Notes: generated by a model not told the origin, from the sequence alone. A stretch of DNA of 64,000 nucleotides from Amnibacterium setariae (GCF_003581425.1 NZ_QXTG01000001.1:1506943-1570942), one strand, 5' to 3'; positions 25,868 to 35,672 are shown, counted from the first letter of the stretch. Numbers and translations are program-made.

Positions 25868-26757
25868 TCGAGCTCGTCCGGCGCCTCCCGTTCCGCCCGC
25901 CGCTCGACCCCTCGAACCTCTACGGGCACCTCGCCGCGACCGCGGTGCCGGGTGTCGAGGAGTGGGCGGACGGGGCCTACCGCGCCGTCGTGCCGCTGCC
26001 GGGCGGCCCGAGCGTCGTGACGGTCGGGCTGCCGGAGGCCGACGCCGTGCCGGTGCGCCTCGTGCTCGGCGAGGCCGCGGACGAGGAGGAGGCGCTGCGT
26101 CGGGTCCGGCGGACCTTCGACCTCGACGCCGACCCGCTCGAGGTCGACGCGGCCCTCGCCGCCGATCCCGGTCTCGCGCCGCTCGTGGCGGCCGCGCCGG
26201 GGCGGCGGGTGCCGGGCACGGTCGACCCCGAGGCGATGGTGCTGCGGGCCGTGCTCGGGCAGCAGGTCTCGACCGCCGCCGCGCGCACGCATGCCGCCCG
26301 GCTCGTCGCCGCCCTCGGCGCGCCGCTCGAGGCGCCCGACGGCGGGCTGACCCGCGTCTTCCCGCGCGCCGCGGACCTCGTCGCCGCGCCCGAGCGGGTC
26401 GCGGAGGTCGTCCGCATGCCCGCGTCGCGGCTGCGGACGCTGCTCGGGGTCGCGGCGGCGCTCGCCGACGGCGTCGTCGACCTGGCGGCCGACCCGCGGG
26501 TCGTGCGCGCGGCCCTCCTCGCGCTGCCCGGCATCGGTCCGTGGACGGCGGACACGGTGCTCATGCGCGCGCTGGGCGACGCGGACGCCTTCCTCCCCGG
26601 CGACCTCGGCGTCGTCGCGGCCGCCCGTCGGCTCGGCCTCCCCGACGCGCCGCGCGCGCTCGAGGTCCGGTCGCGCGCCTGGTCGCCCTACCGGGCGTAC
26701 GCGGTGCAGCACCTCTGGGCGACCGGGGAGCACGCCGTCAACGCGGTGCCGGCCTGA
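25864..26757 (+). CDS. DNA-3-methyladenine glycosylase II (AlkA-like)
   Basis: A 297-residue base-excision enzyme. An AlkA N-terminal beta domain (residues 1-100) precedes the HhH-GPD fold: VLGQQVSTAAARTHAARLV, then the helix-hairpin-helix LPGIGPWTADTVLMRAL and the catalytic aspartate in LPGDLGV (near residue 246). It removes alkylated purines. GTG 25864 overlaps the stop of the regulator gene. A second, unrelated 3-methyladenine glycosylase (Mpg) is at 60493-61116. Confidence 0.9.
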   Translation: MIELVRRLPFRPPLDPSNLYGHLAATAVPGVEEWADGAYRAVVPLPGGPSVVTVGLPEADAVPVRLVLGEAADEEEALRRVRRTFDLDADPLEVDAALAADPGLAPLVAAAPGRRVPGTVDPEAMVLRAVLGQQVSTAAARTHAARLVAALGAPLEAPDGGLTRVFPRAADLVAAPERVAEVVRMPASRLRTLLGVAAALADGVVDLAADPRVVRAALLALPGIGPWTADTVLMRALGDADAFLPGDLGVVAAARRLGLPDAPRALEVRSRAWSPYRAYAVQHLWATGEHAVNAVPA

Positions 26758-26760
26758 GGA

Positions 26761-27489
26761 TCAGGCGACGGGCAGCGCTCCTCGCCAGGTCCGGAGGGCG
26801 CTCGCCTGCTCGACCGGCAGATCCGCGAGCAGCGCGTCGACGTCGAGGCCGGCCAGGAAGGCGCGGAACGCCTCCTCCGAGTCCGTGCCGCGCGACGCGA
26901 GCAGTGCCGCGACCGCCGGCTCCTCGTCCGGCCGGCCGCGGGCGGCCGCCAGTGCCGACGCGTTCGCGATCGATGCCAGGTAGTCGTCGGTGATCGCGTC
27001 GTCGGTCGCGCCCGCGATGCGGAGGAGGACCGCGGAGATGATCCCGGTCCGGTCCCGGCCGCCCGCGCAGTGCAGGAGGAGGCCGCCCTCGGGCGCGACC
27101 GCGATCGCCGAGAGGACGGCGACGGTGCGCTCGGGCAGCTGCTGCAGGTGCGGGAGGTAGTAGACGGGCGTGCCGGCGAGGCCGGAGTCCCAGTAGTCGG
27201 CCCAGAAGGCCTCGTGCTCGAGGCCGTCGTGCGGGACGTGGAGGTCCGCGACCTCCGCGGGAGGGCTGGAGCGGCGCGCGGACCGCTCGGCGGGCTCGCG
27301 GAGGTCGAGCACGCTCCGGACCCCGCGCTCGATCAGGACCCGCCATCCGGCCGGGTCGACGAGGTCGGGGACCTCGGAGCGCAGGAAGACCCCGGAGGGC
27401 GTCCTCGTCCCGTCGTGCCGCGGCAGCCCGCCGAGGTCCCGGCCGTTCCGCAGGCCCGGGACGGGCAGCGTCCGCGCGTCGTCAGACAT
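26761..27489 (-). CDS. Tyrosine-specific protein phosphatase (IphP/DSP-like)
   Basis: A 242-residue enzyme with the signature HCxxGxxRTG as HCAGGRDRTG (near residues 138-147), and N-terminal NGRDLGGLPRHDG and FLRSEVPDLVD typical of the PF13350 (Y_phosphatase3) group, which act on phosphotyrosine or phosphoinositides. It is the last gene of an operon: its ATG overlaps the end of the ABC permease gene by 8 bases. The link to the transporter is unclear. Confidence 0.88.
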   Translation of the reverse strand: MSDDARTLPVPGLRNGRDLGGLPRHDGTRTPSGVFLRSEVPDLVDPAGWRVLIERGVRSVLDLREPAERSARRSSPPAEVADLHVPHDGLEHEAFWADYWDSGLAGTPVYYLPHLQQLPERTVAVLSAIAVAPEGGLLLHCAGGRDRTGIISAVLLRIAGATDDAITDDYLASIANASALAAARGRPDEEPAVAALLASRGTDSEEAFRAFLAGLDVDALLADLPVEQASALRTWRGALPVA

Positions 27490-28294
27490 CCCGCCCGCGG
27501 GTCAGCAGGAGCGCCGGCACCCAGACCGCGGCCAGCCAGCAGGCGAGCGCGAGCAGCGCCGCCCACAGGGCTACGGAGGCCTCGCCGGGCCGGGTGAAGA
27601 GCACGCCGCCCGCGTTCGACAGCAGGTACTCGTTCGCGCGGCCGACCCACTCGGCCCGCAGGGCGACCGCCAGCAGCTGGAGGACGACCGGCGCGACGAA
27701 GAGCACCGCGGAGAGGATCGTGATCCCCGCCGCCGAGGACCGCACGAGCGCGCCGAGCCCGACCGAGAAGGCGCCGATCACCGCAAGGTAGACGGCGCCG
27801 CCGACCAGCACGCCGACCGCCTCACCGTCGAGCGGGACGCCGACCCCCTTGCCGGCGAAGAGCCCCGCGATGACGCCGAAGCCGCCGAAGGTCACGACGA
27901 GGCCGACCACGAAGGACCACGCGGCCACCACCGCCCCCTTGGCCACGAGCGCCGGCCAGCGCCGGGGCACCGCGGTGTAGGAGGAGCGGATCTGCAGCGT
28001 CGCGTACTCGCCGCCGATCGCGAGCACGCCGAGGACGCCGACGACGAGCGCGACGAAGCCGAGCCCGACCGTCGAACCGAGCAGCGCGGAGGCCGTCGCG
28101 GATCCCGGGTCCGGGTCGACCGCCGCGCCGAACAGCAGGGCGATCGCCGCGGCGATCAGCAGAGCCACCGCCGTGGTCCAGAAGGTGCTGCGGACAGTCA
28201 CGAGCTTCAGCCACTCGGACCGCAGGACGTGGAGCGCGGTCACGCCGGCGGTCCCGGCCGAGCCGGCGGGTCGGGTCGCGGGAACGGCGGTCAT
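27482..28294 (-). CDS. ABC transporter permease
   Basis: A 270-residue ABC-2 type membrane protein of about six hydrophobic segments, starting LHVLRSEWLKLVTVRSTFWTT, with ATLQIRSSYTAVPRRWPALVAKG in the first cytoplasmic loop. ATG 28294 overlaps the stop of the ATPase gene (ATGA), and its end overlaps the phosphatase start. With the ATPase it forms a complete ABC-2 exporter; the substrate is unknown, though drug or peptide export is usual for this family. Confidence 0.88.
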   Translation of the reverse strand: MTAVPATRPAGSAGTAGVTALHVLRSEWLKLVTVRSTFWTTAVALLIAAAIALLFGAAVDPDPGSATASALLGSTVGLGFVALVVGVLGVLAIGGEYATLQIRSSYTAVPRRWPALVAKGAVVAAWSFVVGLVVTFGGFGVIAGLFAGKGVGVPLDGEAVGVLVGGAVYLAVIGAFSVGLGALVRSSAAGITILSAVLFVAPVVLQLLAVALRAEWVGRANEYLLSNAGGVLFTRPGEASVALWAALLALACWLAAVWVPALLLTRGRDV

Positions 28295-29223
28295 GCCGGG
28301 GTCCTCTCGGTGTCGACGCCGGTCGGCGCGCTGCGGTACTCGACGTCGTCCGCGGTCATGGCCATGTAGACCTCCTCGAGCGAGGAGCCGACGGTGGTGA
28401 GCTCGTGGAGGGCGATGCCCGAAGCCGCGGCGAGGTCGCCGACGGCGGCCGCGTCGAGCCCGGAGACGTCGAACCGGCCGTCGCCGGTCGGCGCGGTCGT
28501 CGCACCGCGGGCCGCGAGCAGCGCGGCGAGCTCGGTCGCGCGCGGCGACGCGACGGTCACCTTCGACCCGCCGCCGGCGATCAGGTCGCCGATCGGCATG
28601 TCGGCGAGCACCCGGCCGCGCCCGAGCACGATCACGTGGTCGGCGGTCTGCGCCATCTCGCTCATCAGGTGCGAGGAGAGCAGGACCGTGCGGCCCTCGG
28701 CGGCGAGCTCGCGGACGAAGGTGCGCACCCAGCGGACGCCGTCCGGGTCGAGCCCGTTCACCGGCTCGTCGAGGATCAGCGTGGCGGGGTCCCCGAGCAG
28801 GGCGGCCGCGATGCCGAGGCGCTGGCCCATGCCGAGCGAGAAGCCGCCGACGCGCTTGCCCGCGACCTCGTGGAGGCCGGCGAGGTCGATGACCTCCTGC
28901 ACCCGGCGGTCCGGGATGCCGTGCGTCGCCGCGAGGACCCGGAGGTGGTTGCGGGCGCTGCGGCCGCGGTGCGCCGCCTTCGCCTCGAGCAGGGCGCCGA
29001 CCTCGTGCAGCGGCGCCCGGTGCTCGCGGTAGCGCCGGCCGTTCACGGTCACGGAGCCCGCCGTGGGCGCGTCGAGACCGACGATCATGCGCATCGTCGT
29101 GGACTTGCCGGCGCCGTTCGGACCGAGGAACCCGGTGACCAGGCCGGGCCTCACCTCGAAGTCGATCCCCGCCACCGCGGTCTTCGCGCCGTAGCGCTTC
29201 ACCAGCCCCGTCGCCTCGATCAC
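28291..29223 (-). CDS. ABC transporter ATP-binding protein
   Basis: A 310-residue ABC-2 (DrrA/CcmA-type) ATPase. Walker A is GPNGAGKST (about residues 34-42), the signature is FSLGMGQRLG, Walker B is LILDEP and the switch region is LLSSHLMSEM. The C-terminal 90 residues are the extension seen in DrrA-like proteins. GTG 29223 is the first gene of the ATPase-permease-phosphatase operon. Confidence 0.9.
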   Translation of the reverse strand: MIEATGLVKRYGAKTAVAGIDFEVRPGLVTGFLGPNGAGKSTTMRMIVGLDAPTAGSVTVNGRRYREHRAPLHEVGALLEAKAAHRGRSARNHLRVLAATHGIPDRRVQEVIDLAGLHEVAGKRVGGFSLGMGQRLGIAAALLGDPATLILDEPVNGLDPDGVRWVRTFVRELAAEGRTVLLSSHLMSEMAQTADHVIVLGRGRVLADMPIGDLIAGGGSKVTVASPRATELAALLAARGATTAPTGDGRFDVSGLDAAAVGDLAAASGIALHELTTVGSSLEEVYMAMTADDVEYRSAPTGVDTERTPA

Positions 29224-29306
29224 GGCCGCTCCTCCCGCGCCGCGACGAGCGGCGCGGGTCCACCGTACGGAGGCGGCGCGGTCGCCCGCAGGCTCCTGCC
29301 CCCGAT

Positions 29307-29324
29307 CTCCTCCGTGCGGAGGAG
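29307..29324 (-). terminator. Short hairpin downstream of lexA
   Basis: The perfect 7-bp stem CTCCTCC/GGAGGAG with a GTGC loop lies 16 bases beyond the lexA stop on the - strand. Confidence 0.4.
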
Positions 29325-29339
29325 GCCCGGCGGCGCGGT

Positions 29340-30020
29340 CTAGACCGCGCGGAGGATCGCGACGACCTTGCCGAGCACGACGGCCTCGTCGCCGAGGATC
29401 GGCTCGAAGGCCGTGTTGCGCGGCAGCAGCCAGGTGTGTCCGTCGCGCTGCCGGAACACCTTCACCGTCGCCTCGCCGTCGAGCATGGCCGCGACGATGT
29501 CGCCGTTCTCAGCGGTCTGCTGCGACCGCACGACGACCCAGTCGCCGTCGCAGATGGCGGCGTCGATCATCGACTCGCCGACGACCTTGAGCATGAACAG
29601 GTCGCCCTTGCCGACGAGCTGGCGCGGGAGCGGGAAGACCTCGTCGACCTGCTGCTCCGCGGTGATCGGGATGCCCGCGGCGATGCGCCCGACGAGCGGC
29701 ACCATCGCGGCGTCGCCGACCGGGATCGAGGGCGCGTCGTGCTCCACGGTCGACGAGGTCGGGACCGGGATCACGACCTCGAGCGCGCGGGGGCGCTTCG
29801 GGTCGCGCCGCAGGTAGCCGGAGAGCTCGAGCTGCTTGAGCTGGTGCGTCACGCTCGAGAGCGAGGCGAGGCCGACGGCGTCGCCGATCTCGCGCATGCT
29901 CGGCGGGTAGCCGCGGGAGGCCACCGAGTTCTGAATGACCTCGAGGATCGCGTGCTGCTTGGGCGACAGCGAGGTGCGGCGCCGGGTGCGCGGCTTCGCC
30001 TCGGTCTGCTCGTCGGTCAT
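29340..30020 (-). CDS. lexA: SOS repressor LexA
   Basis: A 226-residue autoproteolytic repressor of DNA-damage genes. The N-terminal winged helix ([12 protein letters not shown] to [16 protein letters not shown]) is followed by the self-cleavage site Ala115-Gly116 in GRIAAGIP, the catalytic Ser150 in VVGESM and Lys187 in GEATVKVF, all intact. ATG 30020 is preceded by a purine-rich site (GAGGACCG). Two SOS-type boxes lie upstream: 30099-30114 (degenerate) and 30172-30187. It is divergent from a LysM gene, as in mycobacteria (lexA-Rv2719c). Confidence 0.96.
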   Translation of the reverse strand: MTDEQTEAKPRTRRRTSLSPKQHAILEVIQNSVASRGYPPSMREIGDAVGLASLSSVTHQLKQLELSGYLRRDPKRPRALEVVIPVPTSSTVEHDAPSIPVGDAAMVPLVGRIAAGIPITAEQQVDEVFPLPRQLVGKGDLFMLKVVGESMIDAAICDGDWVVVRSQQTAENGDIVAAMLDGEATVKVFRQRDGHTWLLPRNTAFEPILGDEAVVLGKVVAILRAV

Positions 30021-30098
30021 CGGTCCTCCAGATCGGCCGGGGTCCCGCGGTCCTCGCCGGGAAGTCACACCCATGTTATTCGCGAGCGGCCGCGTGAT

Positions 30099-30114
30099 GC
30101 AAACACCTGTTCGA
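30099..30114 (-). promoter_or_regulatory. Degenerate LexA box on the lexA side
   Basis: GCAAAC-ACCT-GTTCGA: the right half-site is perfect and the left matches 4 of 6 bases of TCGAAC. Its position about 80 bases before the lexA ATG suits autoregulation. Confidence 0.55.
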
Positions 30115-30171
30115 GCACTCGTGGACCGCTGTCGGTGCCCCGTTCGAAGATCTGCTTGCCGGTTCGAACAG

Positions 30172-30187
30172 TCGAAGGTACGTTCGA
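30172..30187 (+). promoter_or_regulatory. LexA box of the LysM gene
   Basis: TCGAAG-GTAC-GTTCGA differs from the palindromic consensus at a single base. It lies 29 bases before the LysM gene ATG. Confidence 0.75.
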
Positions 30188-30216
30188 ACGGACGGCGGAT
30201 GCGGGAGGGGAACGCG

Positions 30217-30750
30217 ATGTTCACGGTGCAGGACGACTGGATCGAGTACGAGACCACGCCGGTGCCGGCGCGCCGCGTCGCCGTCCGGGGCGGGGCGGCC
30301 TGCGCGCAGCGGGTGCCGGTGGTGCGCGAGCAGCGCACCGCTCCGGCGCCGCTGCGCGCCGGTCTCCGTCCCGCCGACGTCCGACCCGCGGTGGCCGGCA
30401 CCCGGTCCGCCGCCGCTGCGGCGCGTCCGGCCGCGACGGCCTCCCGTCCGACGCGGCTGCGGCTCACGCGACGCGGTCGGGTCGTGCTGGTGGTGCTCCC
30501 CGCGCTCCTCGCCCTGTCGGGCGCCCTGCTCGCGGCGGCGCCGGGCACCGCGGAGGCCGCGCCCCGCACCGAGCCGCGCACCGCCGTGCGCACGGTCGTC
30601 GTGGGCACCGGGGACACCCTCTGGACCATCGCCGAGCGCGTCGCGCCGCACGCCGACCCCCGCGGCACCGTCGCCGCGCTCGAGCGCGCGAACGGGCTCG
30701 ACGGGGCCGTGATCCAGGCCGGCGAGGTGCTCGTCCTCCCCGCAGGCTGA
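30217..30750 (+). CDS. LysM-domain membrane protein, probable SOS cell-division inhibitor
   Basis: A 177-residue protein: an arginine/alanine-rich cytoplasmic N-terminus (residues 1-85), one transmembrane helix ([20 protein letters not shown], about 88-107), then one extracytoplasmic LysM peptidoglycan-binding domain ([18 protein letters not shown] to QAGEVLVLP). ATG 30217 has GGGAGGGG as ribosome site. Its position opposite lexA with a near-perfect LexA box matches the YneA/ChiZ (Rv2719c)/DivS class, which halts division during DNA damage. That role is inferred from context and architecture only. Confidence 0.8.
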   Translation: MFTVQDDWIEYETTPVPARRVAVRGGAACAQRVPVVREQRTAPAPLRAGLRPADVRPAVAGTRSAAAAARPAATASRPTRLRLTRRGRVVLVVLPALLALSGALLAAAPGTAEAAPRTEPRTAVRTVVVGTGDTLWTIAERVAPHADPRGTVAALERANGLDGAVIQAGEVLVLPAG

Positions 30751-30778
30751 CCCCGGGAGCCCGCCGGGCGTCGTCTGC

Positions 30779-30784
30779 GAGAAT
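30779..30784 (+). promoter_or_regulatory. -10 element of the his operon
   Basis: GAGAAT ends 6 nt before the hisC GTG. The same hexamer at the same spacing precedes the DUF1844 gene on the other strand at 43531-43526. Confidence 0.4.
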
Positions 30785-30790
30785 CGGGGG

Positions 30791-31879
30791 GTGACCTCGT
30801 TCGCGGACCTCCCGCTGCGCGCCGACCTCGTGGGTCGGAGCCCGTACGGAGCCCCCCAGCTGCACGTGCCCGTGACGCTGAACGTGAACGAGAACACGCA
30901 TCCGGTGCCGGACGAGGTCCGCGCCGACATCCTGCGCCGGGTCGGCGCCGCGCTCGACGAGGTCAACCGGTACCCGGACCGCGAGTTCACCGCGCTCCGA
31001 GAGGCGCTCGCGCGGTACCTGGGCCACGACCTGAGCCCGGCGCAGCTGTGGGCCGCGAACGGCTCCAACGAGGTGCTCCAGCAGGTGTTCCAGGCCTTCG
31101 GCGGCCCCGGCCGGACCCTCCTCACGTTCCCGCCGACGTACTCGATGTACCCGAACTACGCGCTCACGACGGGCACGGCGGTCGTGGAGGGGCGACGCGA
31201 CGACGACTTCCGCCTGTCGCCCGAGACCGTCGTGGCGGAGATCGAGCGCACCCGGCCCGACCTCGTCGTGCTGGCCGCGCCGAACAACCCGACCGGCACG
31301 CCGGTCGGGCTCGACGCCGTCCGCGCCGCCTACGACGCGTTCGAGGGCGTGCTCGTGGTCGACGAGGCCTACGGGGAGTTCATGCCCGCCGACGCGCCGA
31401 GCGCCCTGACGCTGCTGCCCGGGCGGCCGCGCCTCGCGGTCTCCCGCACCATGAGCAAGGCCTTCGCCTTCGCCGGCGCCCGCCTCGGCTACCTGGCGGC
31501 GGACCCCGCGTTCATCGACGCGCTCCGGCTCGTCCGGCTGCCGTACCACCTGTCCTCGCTCACGCAGGCGGCTGCGCTCGGCGCGCTCGACCACGCCCCG
31601 CTCATGCTGCGGATGGTCGACGAGATCCGCACGCAGCGCGACCGCACCGCTGCCGGCCTCGAGGCGCTCGGCTACCGCGTCTGGCCGAGCTGGACGAACT
31701 TCCTGCTCTTCGGCGGCGTCGAGGATCCGCGCGCCCTCTGGCAGGGGCTGCTCGACCGCGGCGTCCTGATCCGCGACCTGGCCATCCCCGGCGCGCTCCG
31801 CGTGAGCGCCGGCACCGCGGAGGAGACCGACCTGTTCCTCGACGCCATGACCAGCCTGACCCCGGTGGGCGCGCGATGA
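30791..31879 (+). CDS. hisC: Histidinol-phosphate aminotransferase
   Basis: A 362-residue PLP enzyme that makes histidinol phosphate from imidazole acetol phosphate. [11 protein letters not shown] near the N-terminus, [24 protein letters not shown] and [17 protein letters not shown] (with the PLP lysine) are in family order. It is the first gene of a tight his operon (hisC-hisB-hisH-hisA-sseB, all with 4-base GTGA/ATGA overlaps). hisD, which usually precedes hisC, is not in the window. Confidence 0.95.
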   Translation: MTSFADLPLRADLVGRSPYGAPQLHVPVTLNVNENTHPVPDEVRADILRRVGAALDEVNRYPDREFTALREALARYLGHDLSPAQLWAANGSNEVLQQVFQAFGGPGRTLLTFPPTYSMYPNYALTTGTAVVEGRRDDDFRLSPETVVAEIERTRPDLVVLAAPNNPTGTPVGLDAVRAAYDAFEGVLVVDEAYGEFMPADAPSALTLLPGRPRLAVSRTMSKAFAFAGARLGYLAADPAFIDALRLVRLPYHLSSLTQAAALGALDHAPLMLRMVDEIRTQRDRTAAGLEALGYRVWPSWTNFLLFGGVEDPRALWQGLLDRGVLIRDLAIPGALRVSAGTAEETDLFLDAMTSLTPVGAR

Positions 31880-32475
31880 GCCGCACCGCGTCCCGCTCCC
31901 GGGCCACCTCCGAGTCCTCGATCGAGCTCTCGCTCGACCTCGACGGCACCGGCGCCTCGACGATCCGCACCTCGGTGCCGTTCCTCGACCACCTGCTCAC
32001 CGCCTTCGCGAAGCACTCGCTCACCGACCTCGTCGTGACGGCGAGCGGCGACACCGACATCGACGTGCACCACACGGCCGAGGACGTCGGCATCGTGCTC
32101 GGCGACGCGATCCGGGAGGCGCTCGGCGACAAGCGCGGCATCGCCCGCTTCGGCGACGCGACCGTGCCGCTCGACGAGGCGCTCACCCGCGCCGTGGTCG
32201 ACCTGTCCGGGCGCCCCTACCTCGTGCACGGCGGCGAGCCCGCCGGCTTCGAGCTCCACCTGATCGGCGGCCACTTCACCGGCTCGATGGTCCGGCACGT
32301 GTTCGAGGCGATCGTGCTGAACGCGCGGATGACCGCCCACGTCGACGTGCTCGCCGGCCGCGATCCGCACCACATCGCGGAGAGCGAGTTCAAGGCGTTC
32401 GCGCGCGCCTTCCGCGCTGCGAAGGCGCCGGACCCGCAGGTCGCGGGCGTCCCGTCGACGAAGGGCGCGCTGTGA
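31876..32475 (+). CDS. hisB: Imidazoleglycerol-phosphate dehydratase
   Basis: A 199-residue monofunctional IGPD (no phosphatase domain), which dehydrates IGP to imidazole acetol phosphate. The two metal-binding signatures [15 protein letters not shown] and [16 protein letters not shown] are intact, and [14 protein letters not shown] is at about residues 33-46. ATG 31876 overlaps the hisC stop. Confidence 0.96.
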   Translation: MSRTASRSRATSESSIELSLDLDGTGASTIRTSVPFLDHLLTAFAKHSLTDLVVTASGDTDIDVHHTAEDVGIVLGDAIREALGDKRGIARFGDATVPLDEALTRAVVDLSGRPYLVHGGEPAGFELHLIGGHFTGSMVRHVFEAIVLNARMTAHVDVLAGRDPHHIAESEFKAFARAFRAAKAPDPQVAGVPSTKGAL

Positions 32476-33107
32476 CCGCGCGACCGCGCGTCACGGTGTT
32501 CGACTACGGCAGCGGCAACGTCCACTCCGCGGTCAAGGCGCTCGAGGCCGCCGGAGCGGACGTCCGCCTGACCGCCGATCGCGCGGCCGTGATGGAGGCC
32601 GACGGCCTGTACGTGCCGGGCGTCGGCGCCTTCGCCTCCGTCATGAGCGGGCTCGAGGCGGAGCGGGGGCCCGAGCTGATCGGCCGCCGCCTCGCGGGCG
32701 GGCGGCCGGTCCTCGGCGTCTGCGTCGGGCTCCAGGTGCTGTTCGACCGCGGCGTCGAGGGCGGCGTCACGACGGAGGGCATGGGGGAGTGGCCCGGCAC
32801 CGTCGAGCGCCTCGACGCCCCCGTCCTCCCGCACATGGGCTGGGACCTCGTCCGCGCACCGGAGGCGTCGCGGCTCTTCGCGGGGATCCGCGACGAGCGG
32901 TTCTACTTCGTGCACTCCTACGGGGTGCGCGAGTGGACCATGGAGCCCCACGCCCGACTCGCCGCGCCGATGGTGACGTGGGGCGAGCACGGCGGGCCGT
33001 TCGTCGCGGCCGTCGAGAACGGCCCGCTCGCCGCGACCCAGTTCCACCCCGAGAAGTCCGGCGCCGCCGGGCTGCGACTCCTCACCAACTGGCTGGAGAC
33101 CCTGTGA
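32472..33107 (+). CDS. hisH: Imidazole glycerol phosphate synthase, glutaminase subunit
   Basis: A 211-residue class I amidotransferase that supplies ammonia to HisF. The nucleophile cysteine is in [11 protein letters not shown] (near residue 84), the oxyanion PGVGAF is at about 48-53, and the catalytic His-Glu pair is in FHPEKSG near the C-terminus. GTG 32472 overlaps the hisB stop. The hisF partner is not in the window. Confidence 0.95.
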   Translation: MTARPRVTVFDYGSGNVHSAVKALEAAGADVRLTADRAAVMEADGLYVPGVGAFASVMSGLEAERGPELIGRRLAGGRPVLGVCVGLQVLFDRGVEGGVTTEGMGEWPGTVERLDAPVLPHMGWDLVRAPEASRLFAGIRDERFYFVHSYGVREWTMEPHARLAAPMVTWGEHGGPFVAAVENGPLAATQFHPEKSGAAGLRLLTNWLETL

Positions 33108-33856
33108 GCCTGCCCGACCCGACGCTCGCGCGTCCGCTCGTCCTGCTGCCCGCCGTCGACGTCGCGGGCGGCCAGGCCGTCCGCCTCGTGCAGGGGGAGG
33201 CCGGCAGCGAGACCGGGTACGGCGACCCGATCGCCGCCGCGCGGGACTGGGCGGACCAGGGCGCGTCGTGGATCCACCTCGTGGACCTCGACGCCGCGTT
33301 CGGCCGCGGCAGCAACCTCGAGGTGATCCAGGCCGCGATCGACCGGGTGCCGGACGTGCGCGTCGAGCTGTCGGGCGGCATCCGCGACGACGCGAGCCTC
33401 GAGGCCGCGCTCGGCACCGGCGCGCAGCGGGTGAACATCGGCACCGCGGCGCTCGAGGACCCGGCGTGGACCGAGCGGATCATCGGCCTGTACGGCGACC
33501 GCATCGCGGTCGGCCTCGACGTGCGCGGCACGACCCTCGCCGCCCGCGGCTGGACCCGGGAGGGCGGCGACCTGTGGGAGGTGCTGGACCGGCTCGAGCA
33601 CGCCGGCTGCGCCCGGTACGTCGTCACCGACGTCACGAAGGACGGCACCCTCGCCGGCCCGAACCTCGAGCTGCTCGGCGAGGTGCTCGAGCGCACCGGG
33701 AAGCCGGTCGTCGCCTCCGGCGGCATCTCCTCCCTCGAGGACCTGCAGCGGCTCCGATCCCTCACCGACCGCGGCCTGGAGGGCGCGATCGTCGGCAAGG
33801 CGCTCTACGCGGGCGCGTTCACGCTGACCGAGGCGCTCGCCGTCGCGACGCTGTGA
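33104..33856 (+). CDS. hisA: Phosphoribosyl isomerase (HisA, possibly bifunctional PriA)
   Basis: A 250-residue TIM barrel that isomerises ProFAR. The catalytic aspartates are in [10 protein letters not shown] (near residue 19) and [11 protein letters not shown]. In actinobacteria this gene often encodes PriA, which also does the TrpF reaction. Whether a separate trpF exists cannot be seen here. GTG 33104 overlaps the hisH stop. Confidence 0.94.
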   Translation: MSLPDPTLARPLVLLPAVDVAGGQAVRLVQGEAGSETGYGDPIAAARDWADQGASWIHLVDLDAAFGRGSNLEVIQAAIDRVPDVRVELSGGIRDDASLEAALGTGAQRVNIGTAALEDPAWTERIIGLYGDRIAVGLDVRGTTLAARGWTREGGDLWEVLDRLEHAGCARYVVTDVTKDGTLAGPNLELLGEVLERTGKPVVASGGISSLEDLQRLRSLTDRGLEGAIVGKALYAGAFTLTEALAVATL

Positions 33857-34614
33857 ACCCGTCGGACTCGGCCGGTCGCCCCTGGGCCGGGCGGTCCTTC
33901 GAGGCGGCCCCGTCCCCGTGGTCGGGCGACGACGGCACCGCGCCCGCCGCCTACGCGGCGGCGCTCGCGGCCTTTCGGCGCGGCGAGACCGGACCGGAGG
34001 CGGTCGTCGACGCCCTGCGCGACGTCCGGCTGCTCGTGCCGCTGCTCGCGGAGGTCGGGGAGACCGGGACGAGCGACTCGGGGCTCGTCCACGACAAGCG
34101 GGCGGAGCTCGCGCTCGTGACGGTCGCCGGACCGGACGGCCGCCGGGTGCTGCCCGCGTTCTCCTCCGCCGCCGCGATGAGCGCCTGGAACCCGGCCGCG
34201 CGGCCCGTGCCCGCGCCCGCCCGGCAGGTGGCGCTCGGTGCCGCGGGCGACGGCACCGAGCTGGTCGTGATCGACCCCTCGACCGACCGGTTCGGGCTGC
34301 GCCGCGGCACGCTCGAGGCGCTGGCGCGGGACCTGCCGTGGACCGCGCCCTGGAACGACCCCGAGGTGGCTCGCGCGATCCGGCGCGCGGTCGCCGACGA
34401 GCCCGCGGTCACGACCGCGCGGGTCGGCACGGACGACCCGGGCTCGTCGCTCGACGGCGCCGAGGTCCTCGTCGTGATCGTCCTCCACGAGACGCTGGAC
34501 CGGCAGCAGGTCGCCGAGCTGATGGCGCGCGTGCAGCGCCGGTGGACGGAGGACCCGGTGGTCCGGTCCCGGGTCGACTCGATGACCGTCCGGCTCGAGG
34601 CCGCCTTCTGCTGA
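33853..34614 (+). CDS. SseB family protein
   Basis: A 253-residue protein. The SseB N-terminal fold is visible as [46 protein letters not shown] and [16 protein letters not shown] Rossmann-like C-terminal segment ([30 protein letters not shown]) follows. The family has no established reaction in actinobacteria. It regularly ends the his operon there, and GTG 33853 overlaps hisA. Confidence 0.85.
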   Translation: MNPSDSAGRPWAGRSFEAAPSPWSGDDGTAPAAYAAALAAFRRGETGPEAVVDALRDVRLLVPLLAEVGETGTSDSGLVHDKRAELALVTVAGPDGRRVLPAFSSAAAMSAWNPAARPVPAPARQVALGAAGDGTELVVIDPSTDRFGLRRGTLEALARDLPWTAPWNDPEVARAIRRAVADEPAVTTARVGTDDPGSSLDGAEVLVVIVLHETLDRQQVAELMARVQRRWTEDPVVRSRVDSMTVRLEAAFC

Positions 34615-34623
34615 CCCGCCGAT

Positions 34624-34676
34624 TCCGTTTTGAAGGAGTTCTCGCGCTCGCGCTCGAAGAACTCCTTCAAAACGGA
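34624..34676. repeat. Hairpin H1, 19-bp perfect stem, 3' of the nuclease-fold gene
   Basis: Arms 34624-34642 and 34658-34676 are perfectly complementary with a 15-nt loop. The stem contains GAAGGAG on one side and CTCCTTC on the other. TTTT is on the 5' arm and AAAA on the 3' arm, the reverse of a usual intrinsic terminator. It lies between the convergent sseB and the nuclease-fold gene. It shares its stem sequence, but not its loop, with hairpin H2 at 35673-35727. Confidence 0.8.
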
Positions 34677-34678
34677 GA

Positions 34679-35578
34679 TCAGGCGCTGAGCTCGGCCTCG
34701 ATCTCGTCCAGCACGGCCTCCAGCTCGTGGAGGATCCGTCGGGACGAGAACCGGATGACGCGGTAGCCGAGGCGGCGCAGGAAGGCGTCCCGGATCCGAT
34801 CCGCCTCCGGGTCGTGCCAGGCCTCGCCGTCCGCCTCCACGATCAGCTTCCCGGGCAGCAGGAAGTCGACCCGGTGCACCGGGTCCGGCGCGAACTGCAG
34901 GTCGACGATCGGGATGCCCCGACGCCGCATGCCGAGCCGGAGGAGCGTCTCGAGCACGCTCTCCGAGCTCGGGTCGACGAGCTCCAGCGCCGCGTGCAGC
35001 CGTTTCGGCACGAGCTCGCGGAAGCGCGTCCAGTCATCGTCCGAGAGGAGCGGCTCGCCGTCGCGCGGACGGTGCCGAGCCGCGTCGAGCGCGGCGATCC
35101 ACCAGTCCTCCGGGACGCAGCCCGCGAGCTCGAGCAGGGCTTCGACGAGGCCCACCCGCCACCCCGGCCGCGCGCCCGGTCCGTCCGCCCAGTGCAGCAC
35201 GACCTCGCGGTCCTCGCCGGGGACGACGTAGTGCCGCTTGTTCCGGTGGTGGCGACGCCGAGCGCTGTTGCCGGGCACCCGGACGTGGATGCGGCGCACG
35301 GGCGGGTTCGGGACCGGGAGGCCGAACGAGTCGACGGCCGAGACGCAGGTGAGGATGCCGCCGACCCGGACGGCGCACTTCGCCTCCCAGCCGAGGGCCG
35401 GGTCGACGTACCAGGCGTTCCGGGGACGTTCGAGGACGCCGCGTCCGGTCAGCGCACCGATCTGCTTGCCGGTCACGCCCGCGGCGAGCAGGGCGCTCGT
35501 CCGCACCACGCCGTCGTGCTGCTGCAGCACCGTCCGCACCAGCCCGTCGAGGGCCGCCCACTCCTGCTCCGTCGTCAC
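34679..35578 (-). CDS. AbiEi-like N-terminal plus DUF559/Vsr-like nuclease-fold protein
   Basis: A 299-residue protein. Residues 1-60 resemble the AbiEi antitoxin winged helix (VVRTSALLAAGVTGKQIGALTGRGVLERPRNAWYV). The C-terminal 100 residues resemble the very-short-patch-repair endonuclease fold: RRGIPIVDLQF, RVDFLLPGKLIVEADGEAWH (the acidic D...E-x-D set) and RDAFLRRLGYRVIRFSSRRI. Such proteins are common orphans in actinobacteria; whether they act in defence, toxin-antitoxin control or repair is unknown. There is no toxin gene beside it. The gene is bracketed by hairpins H1 and H2 and lies between core and accessory blocks. The start is GTG 35578. Confidence 0.72.
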   Translation of the reverse strand: MTTEQEWAALDGLVRTVLQQHDGVVRTSALLAAGVTGKQIGALTGRGVLERPRNAWYVDPALGWEAKCAVRVGGILTCVSAVDSFGLPVPNPPVRRIHVRVPGNSARRRHHRNKRHYVVPGEDREVVLHWADGPGARPGWRVGLVEALLELAGCVPEDWWIAALDAARHRPRDGEPLLSDDDWTRFRELVPKRLHAALELVDPSSESVLETLLRLGMRRRGIPIVDLQFAPDPVHRVDFLLPGKLIVEADGEAWHDPEADRIRDAFLRRLGYRVIRFSSRRILHELEAVLDEIEAELSA

Positions 35579-35672
35579 GCGGGCATGGTGCCGCGGCGCG
35601 GAGGGCGCGCTCGAGTCGGGAACCCCCGATCGGGCGGATGCGCCCTGGGGAGGGGACGATCCGCTCCCGCCA

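Noticed and set aside
34679..35578. A complete AbiE-type toxin-antitoxin pair
   Set aside because: Only the AbiEi-like domain is present and it is fused to a nuclease-like fold; no AbiEii nucleotidyltransferase gene lies nearby.
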